In this document: positions 12,751 to 24,065 of the stretch, one piece after another
Numbering within the stretch: position 1 is the stretch's first letter
Layout: every line of letters starts with the position of its first letter
Assembly: GCA_037954325.1 (NCBI GenBank)
Contig: JBBMNZ010000007.1
Coordinates: 7,249,001-7,313,000, forward strand
DNA: 64,000 nucleotides
Reading direction: 5' to 3'
From: Fistularia commersonii
Lineage: Eukaryota > Chordata > Actinopteri > Syngnathiformes > Fistulariidae
Notes under the pieces: generated by a model
Told to the model about the DNA's origin: nothing
The model's input: only the letters and a program-made list of their open reading frames with translations
The model's database searches: none
Position numbers and translations under genes: made by a program

Positions 12751-13944
12751 GCCACGCCCAGCAGAGGCTCGTGCTGATACGTTTTAAAGCATACTTACCC
12801 GGTAAGCCTCTTGCTTTTGTGTCTCCGTTGCTACTCTTGGATTCATCGCTTCGGTGTTCTTGAGCCATGACGTTGTTGCCATCAGATTGATCAACTTGTG
12901 TTAAAAGTGAGTATGATAAATGTGAACTGGGGGTCCTTGGAGATCCGTTCCTAAGAACGTCATTCACCCCAAGGCACATAAGTCGGTTGTCGACGCAAGT
13001 CGTCCTACCACTTCGCTAACCTAAAACACCCGATAGTCTACGTGATATCGAAGCACAGAACCGGCCCTTAGAAAATGACAGGGAGAACATAATCATAGTT
13101 CTGAAATATGGCAAAAATGAAAGCACAGAATGTGATCCGATCTCCCCTAAACAAACACAAACGTACATTTTTCTAGTATACACTTCGCAGATGATGTTAC
13201 ACGATGTAACAATGTGAATCATTGTTGCCTCTGGAAACAATCAAATGATGGAATTAGAAAAATAAGGGTCTGGCTCCCGGATAGAGGAAGATAGGATCTG
13301 TTTCCGCAGGGCAAGGTATAGGGGAGGTGTGATGGTACAGTAGCAACCGGTTCTGGGGATTTCATGTGAAAGCCCCTCTTGTTGGCTTTCCTGTGGCCGG
13401 CGCGCTGCGCGACAGAGATGTCTGTTTGGATAGCAGCGGCGCTTCCCACCGCAACAAAGCACCAAAGGCCTCCTGCTTAAATACTGATACTCCCAAAAAA
13501 AACCCAGCTCGCACATATCCGCTGGAAAATGAACTGTGAATCGTATCAAGATCCGGCGAGAGGAGAATGTTTGCAGACCCCCCCCCCCCCTCTCCGAATT
13601 GGACTCTCTCGGTCATCTGTGGAAGAGCGCCGGGCTCAGGAATGGGAAGAAAAAATGAAAAACAGATGCCGGATTACACACGAGCATAAGTGATTCTAGC
13701 ATCCAGCCGGGCTATCGTTTTTTTTTTTCTTTTTTTGGGGAAAACCGCTTCTCGTAGAGAAGCGTTCGGCTCATTCACAAATCACACCATCAGCGACAGG
13801 AAGCGCCATCGGGAGCTTTGTTTTGAAATCCCGCCCTGGCCGGGACAGTCTGTGTGGCGCTAGAATCTCGGCTTCTCGTCAGTACAGCGCATCTCTCTGG
13901 TATGAGGTCATCTGCACAATCCAACCTGGCATAGGGGTAACAAC

Positions 13945-13985
<41 letters not shown>

Positions 13986-14233
13986 GTGCATGCTCCTGGC
14001 ATTGAGATATGTTGACGTATCTGCCCTCTTTATCTTCCACAGAAGTCATACGAATCATCGTAAAATATGCAGAACACAAACAAACCGTTCCCCGGTTGTG
14101 TTTGAGGCAGAGGTCGGCGAGTCGTACGCAAGAGACACAGCCTTCTGGGATGGTTTACAAAATGATCATTTTTGTATTTTTATACCCTTAAACAGCCGTG
14201 GCATCATCGAGATGGTAGATATCTGAGAAAACC
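12751..14233. other. Noncoding, no gene recognised
   Basis: Contains a C run (13579-13590), a T-rich run (13720-13736) and the CA microsatellite at 13947. No coding signal. Confidence 0.6.
13947..13984. repeat. (CA)n microsatellite
   Basis: About 19 CA units. Open frames here are low-complexity artefacts. Confidence 0.95.
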
Positions 14234-14325
14234 TTAACCCTCATATTATGTTAAGGGTCAATTTGACCCATTTGACCCATTGACCCAATGGGTCAAATTG
14301 ACCCTTAACATAATATGAGGGTTAC
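14234..14325. mobile_element. piggyBac-type miniature hairpin element with TTAA flank
   Basis: Perfect 38-bp inverted arms at 14235-14272 and 14287-14324 enclose a 14-bp loop. The left side is TTAA (14234-14237) then CCCTCATATTATG; the right side is CATAATATGAGGG then TTAC (14322-14325), a one-base-changed TTAA. TTAA duplication with CCC/GGG ends is the piggyBac hallmark. The inner GGGTCAATTTGACCC motif is common in fish elements of this kind. It is essentially two ends with nothing between. Confidence 0.65.
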
Positions 14326-15283
14326 ATGCAATATGTGAAAGCGGTCAGATGTAGACTGCTAGCATCGCGGTTACAGTTAAAACCTCTGACTGCAGGAGTA
14401 TCGAGTTCTGATTTGTTCGATTCCAATGAGGTGATTGATCCAAACGGTTATACCTCGATACGACCAAGAACTTGGCATGAGGAGGTTGCATCGTTTTCCT
14501 TTGGGGCTACTTTGTCTCTCTCTTCAATGACGATCCAAGAGATTAGCGGAACAGATGTTTATGCTGCCGCGGAGGAGCAATTGGGACGGATCGCCGTCCG
14601 CCCGAGGAACGAAAAAAAAAAAAGGAAGAGGGCGAACAGACGTCACCTAATATGGCCGCGATGAAAGGCAAATATCACGTCAAATCTCGAGACTAACAAC
14701 AAACCGAGGAGTGAAACAGTTTCCAGAGGACAGACCCTTCTGCCAAACCCGATTCCGGGTAAGCGGCGCATGAGATGACGCGACGTGTCGAGCTCAACCA
14801 TCTGCAAAGGCTTCTGGCCCGACTCGGGATGCGCGACAGCGTGCCAGCTGTCACCGGCCGGCCGCCTGCTGCCAAAATATCAGAAAACACCATTGGGACC
14901 ATTGGGGGAGCTCGCCGGAGAGAAACGGGAGATGAAAAGGCTGCTCGTTGGACTCTCGCCGGAGGTTTGGGTTCATCTCTGGCGGTCGAATGAGGACAAC
15001 AGGCCGGATTTCCCCCTCAAGAATGAGACCTGTTTGGGGACGCGTCCGACCAAGGCCGGGTTTTCTTTATGTTTAATGAACGAATGTTCAGGAATCTCAC
15101 CTCCTCGCCATCCGACTTGTCGCAGGCAATGATACTTCCTGTTTTAGTTTGCAGTGCCAACAGAGTAATAAGGTTCCTCTTGTGTGGTACGTTCTACATC
15201 TGACGACTGAGGATTTAGATCCGATAGCCGATGGATTAGGAAGTGTGTGTCCGATGAGTGTGCCGGACCTATTTTAGCGAAAT

Positions 15284-15350
15284 TAATAATAATAATAATA
15301 CATTGGATTTTTATAGCGCTTTTCATGACACTCAAAGAAGCTTCACGAGT
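15284..15350. repeat. Dispersed-repeat end with AAT tail and 'TATAGCGCTTTTCA' signature
   Basis: (AAT)n at 15284-15300 leads into GGATTTTTATAGCGCTTTTC and CACTCAAAGAAGCTTCACG, a ubiquitous fish retroelement 3' end (element on the minus strand). It is an incomplete relative of the stub at 4202-4262. Confidence 0.45.
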
Positions 15351-15609
15351 AAAAAACAGAAGGAACAGAACATACGCAGAATTATTGGCAAGAAGTCCAT
15401 GATTGCAGAGTGTGGCGATGAGCGCCAGTCCAGGGACAAGCTGGAGGAGCTTCACCGGTGTGCAGCTGAGAGTCGTGCTGCTGTGAGGAGGCAAGTGATG
15501 GAGCTGGATGTTGGAGATGGATTTTTGGTGGAGGGAGAGATGGTGGAGCAGGAGGAGCAAGAAGATTTCGGCCGATGGAAATGCCGTCTTGCTAGGCACC
15601 ATCGGGACC

Positions 15610-15835
15610 CGGAGTTTCGAGAGGCTAGCCGGCTAGCTAGCCAGCGACCTGAGCCGGCTAGCTAGCTAGCTGGGCCAGCCAGCCAGCTCAGGTCACCGTC
15701 GAGATCCAAGAGTTTCGAGAGGCTAGCCGGCTAGCTAGCTAGCCAGCCAGCCAGCCTGCTCAGGTCGCCGTCGGGATCTGGAGTTTTGAGAGGCTAGCTA
15801 GCCAGCCAGCCTGCTCAGGTCGGCAAGCTAGTTTG
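15610..15835. repeat. GCTAGC/CAGC-rich minisatellite
   Basis: Three irregular units (about 15611, 15710, 15780) each run 'GAGTTTCGAGAGGCTAG', then runs of CTAG/CAGC tetranucleotides, then CTCAGGTCGCCGTCG, with varying numbers of the tetranucleotide blocks. The inner runs are strongly self-complementary. Confidence 0.85.
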
Positions 15836-17600
15836 GTAGCTTGCTGGAGATTGTCCAGGTGAGCCTTTGTCTTTGGTTTGGTTGATTGGTTGGAGAGCGG
15901 GAAGCGGCAGCCAAACGCGCCAGCGTCCTCCCGCCCGCCATCTTGCCAAAAAAAAAAAAAAAATTGTGTGTATTTCTGCCCCCCGTTGAAAAAAAACACA
16001 AAGAACCAAGCGAGCGGACGTCCAAAATCCAGGTATTCGTGGGAGTCGACACGAGTCACTTTTTTCTGGAATTTGGAAGAGACTTGAGAAAACACTTCTC
16101 CGTGCGCGCCCGGCGAGGCTCGGGCGAAGGAAAACAAGGCGGAATGAATGCAGCGCCGTGTCCAGCATGTGCTGACGAGAGCCAGAGACCAGACCCTAAT
16201 CCACTCTCTTTGCTCTGAAAACCCGTACACAAATACACTCACACTCACACACACACTCATGCCAATGTTTGACAACGAATTGACGTTTAATTTAAACGCG
16301 ATCTGAATCAAGTTCGATCGGAAAAGGCAAGACAGGAGTCAGACGGTGACGCTTTATCTCTTAATCCAGGATGATGAACGGCCCCGGAGTCCCGTCTCCC
16401 ACGTTTTATTGTCCCCAGGGGGGCGACACGAGATGGGAGAGCATCTTCATAAAGGCGAACAAATGTTTAATTTAACGAGACAGCGCGTTCTCCGCGGGCC
16501 TCCCGGACGCCCAGGTGTTCGGGGACGAGGCCGTAAAGTGTTACCTCCATCCGTCAGACACGGGGAGTGAGCGGGAACGGGATGGAGACCTCACGGGTCC
16601 ACGTTTTACATCGGAGGAGACGAATACGTCCCTAATCGGGGTTCATCTTAGCGCCATAAATGCGGTTTGAGGCAGTTACGGCGGTGCCTGCGTATAAAAG
16701 TATGCCGACACGCCCCGTTTCAATCACCGAGCAGTTCATTAAAAAAGCCGCCCCCCCCTTGCACGGATACACAGGGAATTCCTGTCCTCTGAGTTCTGTT
16801 GTGACCCAAATAGAAGGCCACACCTACGAAAATGGAAACATGAGCTCGGAGAGCGCATGTAGGAAAGGAATACTTCTCAAAGTGAAACCATATGACTCAA
16901 TTCCTCGCCGTGTCCCTCGCAGCAACAGTCGGGAAGGAAAGGTGATGGGAAACGCAGAGCTGCGCTCGGTGCAAAAATAACCGAAGGTATAAAGTGGTAT
17001 TCGTGCCTTCGGGACGGCACTGGCGTGGCTCCTCTGCATTCCGAGGGTTTTGTTGTTTATGTGTTTTCGGCGACGCCGTTGAAAGATTTACTGAGGCGAA
17101 GAGCTCGAAGCCTCGCTCCGTAAAAGCTATCGACGTTTCCGCACCTGCGGATGCAGTTGCTTGAGAAAAAGGCCACGCCGGTAGCGAAGCCAAGCGACTT
17201 TTTCGATCTTATTTCGCAAAATATGACAAACCGTTTGGACGGGATTATATCCCAAAGGGGTTTCGGCGGCCCTCGCAATGACAGGACAGGGAAAGCAACA
17301 TGGAGGTTGCAGGTTCCATTCACTAAGGCTTGCGATGAAATGTGGGAAAAAGAAAAAAAAAAAAAAAAAAAAAAACCCAACATCTGCTTTCGCAGGAGTG
17401 TGCACGTTTCATTGCTCACGCGAAATTCATGACACGACGCTTAAGTATTCAAGTCCTGTGTACGTTCACACGGTGTCCACCTGAACTGGTGTGACGATAC
17501 TGATTCAAATAAAGAACTTATATGATACAATTATAAAAATTATTTAATATAATAATAATGATGCTGCGGTGACCTGGAGATGTGAGATATGTAAATGTTA

Positions 17601-17668
17601 ATATAGATATAGATATAGATATAGATATAGATATAGATATAGATATAGATATAGATATAGATATAGAT
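17601..17668. repeat. (ATATAG)n microsatellite
   Basis: About 11 hexamer units, ending next to the left end of a Tc1-like element. Confidence 0.95.
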
Positions 17669-17673
17669 ACACA

Positions 17674-18653
17674 CAGTAGTGTGAACAAGTATTTGATACA
17701 CCGCTTAACTTCTCACTTATAAGGAGATCTATAGAGATCTATAATTTCTATCCCAGGTACTCGTAAGTGTGTGAGTGATGGAATCTTAAACAAAAATCCA
17801 GAAAATCACATTGTATGATTTTTAAGTAATTCACTTGCATTTTATTGCATGACTGCAATATTGCTGAAGTTTGCCAGTGACCATCTGGATGATCCAGAGG
17901 AGGACTGGAAGAAGGTCATGTGGTCTGATGAGACAAAAATACAGATTTTTGGTTTGTTTGGAGGAAGAAGAAGCACGAGTACAACCCCAAGAACATAATC
18001 CCAACCGTGAAGCATGGAGGTGGAAACATCATTGTTTGGGGATGCCCTTCTGCGAAGGGGATGGGACGACTGCACCGTATCGAGGGGAGGATGGACGGGG
18101 CCATACATTGCAAGATCTTGGCCAACAACCTTCTTCCCTCAGAAAGAGCCTTGAAGATGGGTGGTGGCCGGGTCTTCGGGCATGACAGCGACCCAAAAAT
18201 TCACCGCCAGGACTACTAAGGAGTGGCTTCGTAAGAAGCATCTCAAGGTGATGGAGTGGCCCAGCCAGCCTCCAGACCTGAACCAAAGAAAAAATCTTTA
18301 GAGAGGAGCTGAAACTACATATTGAAACCTGACGGATCTGGAGAAGATCTGTATGGAGGCGTTGGCCAAAATCCCTGCGGCGGCGTCTGCAAACGTGCTC
18401 AAGAACTACAGGAAACATCTGATCTCTGTAATTGCAAATACTAAGTTCTGTTTTTCTGATGTATCAAATACTTATGTCATGCAATAAAATGCAAATCCAC
18501 TGCTTGAAAATCACACAATATGTTTTTTCTGGATTTTTGTTTTAGACTCACAGTTGAAGAGTACCTATGATAAAAATGACAGACGTCTACATGCTTTGCA
18601 AGTGGGATGGGCTGAAAAATCAGCAGCGCATCAAATACTTGTTCACCCCACTG
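17674..18653 (+). mobile_element. Decayed Tc1-like DNA transposon
   Basis: Inverted ends CAGTAGTGTGAACAAGTATT (left) and AATACTTGTTCACCCCACTG followed by TA (right) mark a copy of about 980 bp. Between them lie Tc1 transposase pieces in shifting frames: VMWSDETK (about 17915), KHGGGNIIVWGC (about 18010), DSDPK (about 18186) and EWPSQPPDLN (about 18255). The first two catalytic aspartate regions are present, the final glutamate region is not recognisable, and the N-terminal DNA-binding part is missing, so it is inactive. Confidence 0.85.
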
Positions 18654-18667
18654 TACAGTATACACAT

Positions 18668-18669
<2 letters not shown>

Positions 18670-18749
<80 letters not shown>
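18670..18749. repeat. (TG)n microsatellite, 80 bp
   Basis: Forty uninterrupted TG units lie between the Tc1-like element and the next MITE. It is the longest dinucleotide run in the window. Confidence 0.97.
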
Positions 18750-18752
<3 letters not shown>

Positions 18753-18777
18753 GTATGAACATAGACATTCATAACTA

Positions 18778-19063
18778 CAGGACTGTCTTGGAAAATTAGA
18801 ATATTGTGATAAAGTTCTTTATCTTCTGTAATGCAATTAAATGACAAAAATTACTTTTTCATGATATTCTAATATTTTGAGACAGGATTTTTGAGTTTTC
18901 TTAAGATGTAAGCCTTAATCAGCAATATTAGAATAATAAAAGGCTTGCACTATTTCAGTTGATTTGTAATGAATCCAGAATGTATAACATTTTTGTTTTT
19001 ATAATTGCATTATAGAAGATAAAGAACTTAATCGCAATATTCTAATTGTCCGAGACAGTCCTG
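18778..19063. mobile_element. mariner/Tc1-type palindromic MITE, complete copy
   Basis: A 286-bp element flanked by TA on both sides. The left end CAGGACTGTCTTGGAAAATT and right end GAGACAGTCCTG are inverted, and the first and last 60 bp are near mirror images. It has no coding capacity. A second, truncated, inverted copy lies at 38962-39181. Confidence 0.8.
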
Positions 19064-19409
19064 TATATATATTGAATGAGACGGGTCATTACATATAACT
19101 TAAATGTACTCTTTGAGGCTCATACTTGGCCGACTGGATGCAAAGCGGTGCAGCTTTGCAGGAATAAAAAATTTTGCAGGAATAAATATAATTCAATATA
19201 AAACCAAAGTCAAGTGTTGTTTCAGTATTTCCTGCTTCACCGCATTCGGGAGCCACCGAGTTCATACGTTCATGCGCGGTTTGTCATTCAGTTTGTCGTC
19301 ATCTACGACTTCTCCAGCAGCCCCTCTGGAGCAGAACCTTCTCCATTTAGGTGATGTTTTTTTACAACCGCTAGCGTCAATATTTCTGCACATTCGCAGA
19401 TGTAAAATA

Positions 19410-20214
19410 CAGTGATCCCTCGCTATAACGCGGTTTACTTTTCACGGTTTCGCTACTTCACGGATTTGCATCGTGCATTGTGTTCTGCATTCTGGTTGGC
19501 TATAAAGTCACTCGCGTCTTCTCTACCTGTGCGTCAATAACGTGGCAGTTTAACATGTACACGTACGGAAAACAGCTTGCCAAATTTACATTACGTACGT
19601 GCAAATTCTCTTGCAATTTCGAGTTTCTCTAAAACCCATAATGTTGGGCCCAAAAGGCAGCGGAAGATGCTATCTATCGCAGATAAAGTTAAACTTCTGG
19701 ACATGCTGAGGGAAGGTAAAAGCTATGCGGCTGTAGGTCGGCATTATGGAATCAATGAATAAGAAAAGAATAAGAATAAGAACAACTTTATTAATCCCGA
19801 AGGAAATTGCTGTGCCAGAGTTACAGAAAATATAACAGTAATAAATAATAAAAGAAAAGGCAGAATTAGAAATAAAAATAAACTATAAACTATAAACTAT
19901 AAAGTGTCTCAGTGAAGCTATAACGTGTCTTAGTAAACAGTGATAAAACTATAAGTGTCTTAGTAACAAGTGAGGTAAGGAGTGCACAATAGTATGATAG
20001 AAGAGAAACTTGTAGTGTAGCTGTTATGAGATGAATCTTCTGTTCATTCCATAAATAAGGAAAAAAAAAACATAAGGACAACAGCAGCAATGTATAATAG
20101 AGTATTTAATTGTATAATAATTGTGAAAAAAAAAAAAAGGTTTCTACTTCACGGATTTTGCCTATCGCGGGTTCTTTTTGGAACGTAATCCCCGCGAAAA
20201 ACAAGGGTTTACTG
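19410..20214 (+). mobile_element. Tigger/pogo-like DNA transposon remnant, interrupted by a LINE tail
   Basis: The left end CAGTGATCCCTCGCTATAAC follows TA (19408-19409). The right end ...ACAAGGGTTTACTG precedes TA (20215-20216). The repeated 'TTCACGGATTT' phrase near both ends is typical of Tigger elements. The + strand piece GPKRQRKMLSIADKVKLLD to YAAVGRHYGINE (about 19647-19759) is the start of the CENP-B-type helix-turn-helix of the transposase. The frame stops where an L2-like LINE tail enters. Most of the transposase is absent. Confidence 0.8.
19758..20138 (-). mobile_element. L2-like LINE 3' end inserted in the Tigger element
   Basis: AATAAG repeats (19758-19782) are followed by AACTTTATTAATCCCGAAGG and TGTGCCAGAGTTACA. 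The same 3'-end sequence is at 36498-36690 and 46075-46230. The element reads on the minus strand, so the AATAAG run is its tail. Only 3'-untranslated sequence is present. Confidence 0.75.
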
Positions 20215-20216
20215 TA

Positions 20217-21261
20217 TACATTTACAGATGGAGTTTTTTTTTTTTTTTTTTTCTGTGCACTGCAGTCCTTTCAAATTCGTAGATGCGTTGCTGATGGCGT
20301 CGAGGCTCCGGGCCACTTCAAGTTACCTCAGCTGTGTTTATAGCTCATTTTTAAATGGTGTAAACCTCAGTGCGAGCCCAGCTCCACGACTGTGCGCGCT
20401 CGGCTATCTTGTTTCGTTTGCATAATCTCACATATCCCCGAGGGGATCGGCACGTCAGGGATGATTTCAAATGGACATGGTTGTAATGAAATGACACTTA
20501 AAACCTCTAAAGCTCATCACTTGAACATCTCGTGTGAATTTAGTGACCGCTAACACTTCATTCACCGACCCGATGTTTATGGATCTCCCACTTTTTGTTT
20601 GACAGGTCGCAATTTAGTCATCTGGAGGCTTTCATTTGGTTTTAAATAGCTCTCCGTCGGCGTCCGCCCTCGTTCTACGTCACCCTTTGCTCCCGCTCAC
20701 TTCACACGTCGCTCAACTTTAAGTCCTCCGGATCAACTCTCACCATTTGTCTCATTTCCGCCCGTGTTGTCGTTTTCACCCGGAGTTGAACTGTCCTGAG
20801 GGGAGTCGGCGAAGCTCACATTTTATTACACCTCAGGGACTGTAAAGACATGATAATCACGGTTCTCCTCTTTACCCCTGAGATTTAGTGATCGTACTCG
20901 TGAGCTATAATCATAAATACTGCCATAACAACATATAATTCAGAGGTTATGGGCTACTTGTCATTGCAGTTCGTGAAGCCCTCTGACCTGTGAAAGCAGA
21001 GCAAACCTTGAAAGAACCAGCGGAGCATCGGGCTTTCGTACCGTCAGTGTTGAAATTCAGGTATGGCATCCATCCCGTCGTACACAAAGACTCAATATGT
21101 TTTCCTCAACGGCTGAGATTGTGACGGGAACGGCTGTAAAAACTCCCAGAGTCATAATTTGGTCCATTTGGTTTGGTATGATTTGGAAACGTTAAACCCA
21201 GAATGATTCATTTTGAATTTGAATTCACCAGAGGCCTAAACCGGGAGTCGTTATTGGGGCG
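20217..21261. other. Noncoding, no gene recognised
   Basis: Begins with a T run (20234-20251) beside the Tigger element; the rest is unremarkable. Confidence 0.6.
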
Positions 21262-21400
21262 GTTGGCGCTCCGATGTTAGAGCTGGCTTCCTTTCGTTTG
21301 GAAGGTTGGCGGTTCAATCCCCTCCCTCTGCATGCCGAAGGGCCCCAGGGTAAAACTCTGAACCCCCGGTTGCTCGCCAATGGTCTGGTTAGCGGCTCGC
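21262..21400 (+). mobile_element. tRNA-headed SINE fragment, type 1
   Basis: GGTTCAATCC at 21311-21320 is a perfect RNA polymerase III B box. It is preceded by GAGCTGGCTTCC...GGAAGGTTGGC and followed by CTGCATGCCGAAGGGCCCC and CTCTGAACCCCCGGTTGCTC, the body of a common fish SINE. It is partial and its tail is not clear. Confidence 0.6.
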
Positions 21401-21600
21401 GTGGCAGCTCGGCTCACTTTATTGTTGTTCCTGATGTGCTAGCTTCATGCTATTCCTCTGGGCCGCTCCTTTCCGAGGACAGCCGATCATCCGACTCCCT
21501 GTAACCCTCTCCTCGGCATCATCGTCCCTCGCACCATCTACCTTCCCTGTCCTCTTCTGTCCATCCATAACTCCATCCCTCCACGGTCTTAACTCTAGAC

Positions 21601-22281
21601 CAGGGGTCGGCAACCCGCGGCGCCGGAGCCGCATGCGGATCTTTCATCTTTACACCGCGACTCCGAGTGGCTTGGGAAAATAAATTATAAATATTTAATC
21701 GAAGTGTATTTAATTTGTGTAAATTCCTTTTTTTAACTTTTAGTTCTAAGTTGGAAGATTATTGTGATCTTGAAATATTAAATACAATTATATTTATTAT
21801 TTTTCGCCGCTCAAAATGACGCCACACTCGCGGAAGCCGGTATACCCGCCGGCCGGTAAAGTCCCGATTTGCAGATGCTGTGCGCAGAAGTTCAGGAGCA
21901 GAAGTCCCATAAACCAGGTAAAATAAATATTTATGAAGATATTTTGCAAATATTTATTTTTTTATTTTTTACTGACACAGTGATTTTTTCCCAATTTATT
22001 TTTAAAATTCAGGTCAAGGCTCCACTACACGCTCTGAAAGCCCAAAGCCCAAAATGAGTTCATTACATAAATAAGATTTAATTTTCTCCGTAATACTTTG
22101 TGAATTTCAGAAGCAACACACTAAACACTTCTTCATACAAAGTGCAAAGGTAATAAAAAGCAATATATACAGTGATACCTTTATTTTAGACGTCAAAAAG
22201 TAATCGCGGCTCACAGTGTTTTCTTTTCCGAGGAAACCGGGTCCATATGGCTCTTTGGGTGTTACGGGTTGCCGACCCCTG
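21601..22281. mobile_element. hAT-type non-autonomous element
   Basis: The left end CAGGGGTCGGCAACCC and right end GGGTTGCCGACCCCTG form a perfect 16-bp inverted repeat around 681 bp. The flanking octamers CTCTAGAC and ATCTAGTG share TCTAG. The interior is AT-rich with no long frame. Confidence 0.85.
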
Positions 22282-23530
22282 ATCTAGTGTTCTATCTGGC
22301 AGCTCCAACCTCAGCGTCCTTCAACCCAGATCTCCACTTCTTTCCAAGTCCAAACTACCTCAATCTGACTTTATCTCCAGACCATCTAAGAGATTGAACC
22401 CTTGACTGCTCCCCTGGCGCTGGCGGACGGGGAATGAATCCCCCGATGGAGATTAATAAAGGATAAATTATTTTATTGTCTTGTCCTCGAGGTCAAAAAT
22501 TTTTGCTCCATGTGACAATATTCTTTTTGCTATTTCCAGTTTGTTTTACCGTAGAAAACACCGTAGGTTGTTTCTGTCGTGAGGTGTAAACAAGAAATTA
22601 ACAAAGAGAATATTTTGGCAGGTCAAATTATCAAGTTGAGAACCAGATTTTTGGACTCACAGATTTAACAACACCAGTTTAAATACAGCCCAGAAAGTAA
22701 GACACATTTAGTCATTTTGCCTAATCAGAGTGGTTTAAATCCAAAAGCCATTTGTTGTGGGTTTCTATTGCTACTTTGTTTTTGCAGTGATATCTTACCA
22801 ATATCTCTAACATGCCCCGATACGTTTTGAGGGCTGTGGCATTTTATTGCGCTAAGAAGAAGTAGGGGTGGCTAGATCAGAGAGGATGGAGACACCGTCG
22901 AGAGAACAGCAGAAGGAAGCTGAATTTCCAGTTATCCACTAGTAATCGACCGATTCTGAATGTTTCTTGACCTCTCAGGTCTCAGGATCAACTCGAGGCC
23001 TCTGAAGTTGCGAACCTCTGTGGAAACTCCCGGTAAGACATCGGTATGCTTCTGTTCTTTCATACTATTCTTCATGCAGAACTTTGCTTTTTAACAATCC
23101 ACATCTTTCTTTCATTAAGTGGCTCGTGTGAGGATCGTAGACGGGGCGTTCCATTTGCCCGGCGCTCCCTTTGGAATAAACTGTATCCCGATTTCAGTCA
23201 GAACAATGCGTACGGTCTGACAATGAATAATACCCCTATTTTCACATGTATGCGCTCCTCTATCCCGGCCTGATTGGCCCCCATTGTCCGACTCAATGGC
23301 TTTTTCAGCGCCGGCTTAAAGTGGATAATTTGTCAGGCGTCCACATGCGCCGACAAAAAAATCAAATTGACCACTTATGGCGCTTTCTCCCATCAGGCCG
23401 CAGAGCAACTCATGCTTCTCTCGCCCAGACACTCCTCATCCCATTATAATGGTGACAGACTTGATCCACAGTGATGGACACAACTTGGACGCTTCACCGC
23501 CCTGGATGTGTGGAGGTGTCGCTGTAAGTG

Positions 23531-23532
<2 letters not shown>
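22282..23532. other. Noncoding, no gene recognised
   Basis: No repeat ends or conserved frames seen, though 22430-22490 (GGAGATTAATAAAGGATAAATT) could be a decayed retroelement tail. Confidence 0.55.

Positions 23533-23569
<37 letters not shown>
23533..23569. repeat. (GT)n microsatellite
   Basis: About 18 GT units. Confidence 0.95.
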
Positions 23570-23574
<5 letters not shown>

Positions 23575-23879
23575 AGTAGACCATCTATAATCCATACCCG
23601 AGTGTCTAAATGCTCGATGCCTTATGTAGGACACGGAGGGCGATGACACCCTCGGTTGCCCCCGGCTGTTGGCCGGATCACTCGGCACCACACTGAAGCA
23701 GCGTCGGGTTAAACTGGATGGATCAGCACTTGAGCTGGAGAAAGAGAGGAGGCGACAGTTGACAGGGGTGTATATGAAGGGATTAGGACCACTCCGCCCG
23801 AGACCAAAGAATTCGCCAGGACTTGTCTCCGAGCGGCCGAAAGCCCGATACTGATGGATATCTCACGCTCAGAGGTGTC

Positions 23880-24065
23880 TTGCCCGGTGGTTAGCGATCC
23901 TGATTCTTGGTTGGAATCCAGCTGGCACCTCCCCCTGCGTGGAGGTCTCCCCCCTCGCCGGTTCAGCAGATCCCTCCCACAGTCCAAAACATGCAGCGGG
24001 GTTAATTGAGGACTCTGAAGTCCCCGCTGGTGAGAATGAAAGGGTGAATGAAGGGTTGTGGCCTT
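23880..24065 (+). mobile_element. tRNA-headed SINE fragment, type 2
   Basis: GGTGGTTAGCG (A-box region) and GGTTGGAATCC (23909-23919, B-box region) are followed by CAGTCCAAAACATGCAG and GAATGAAAGGGTGAATG. The same order occurs at 25378, 42772-44330 and 46236. Confidence 0.6.

Larger units (their letters stand above)
14326..17600. other. Noncoding, no gene recognised
   Basis: Apart from the AAT-tailed stub and the GCTAGC minisatellite, only homopolymers (A at 15949-15963 and 17350-17374) and a CA/CACT-rich piece (16230-16258) stand out. Confidence 0.6.

Noticed and set aside
18670..18749. Cys-Val-rich protein frames
   Set aside because: Pure TG dinucleotide repeat.
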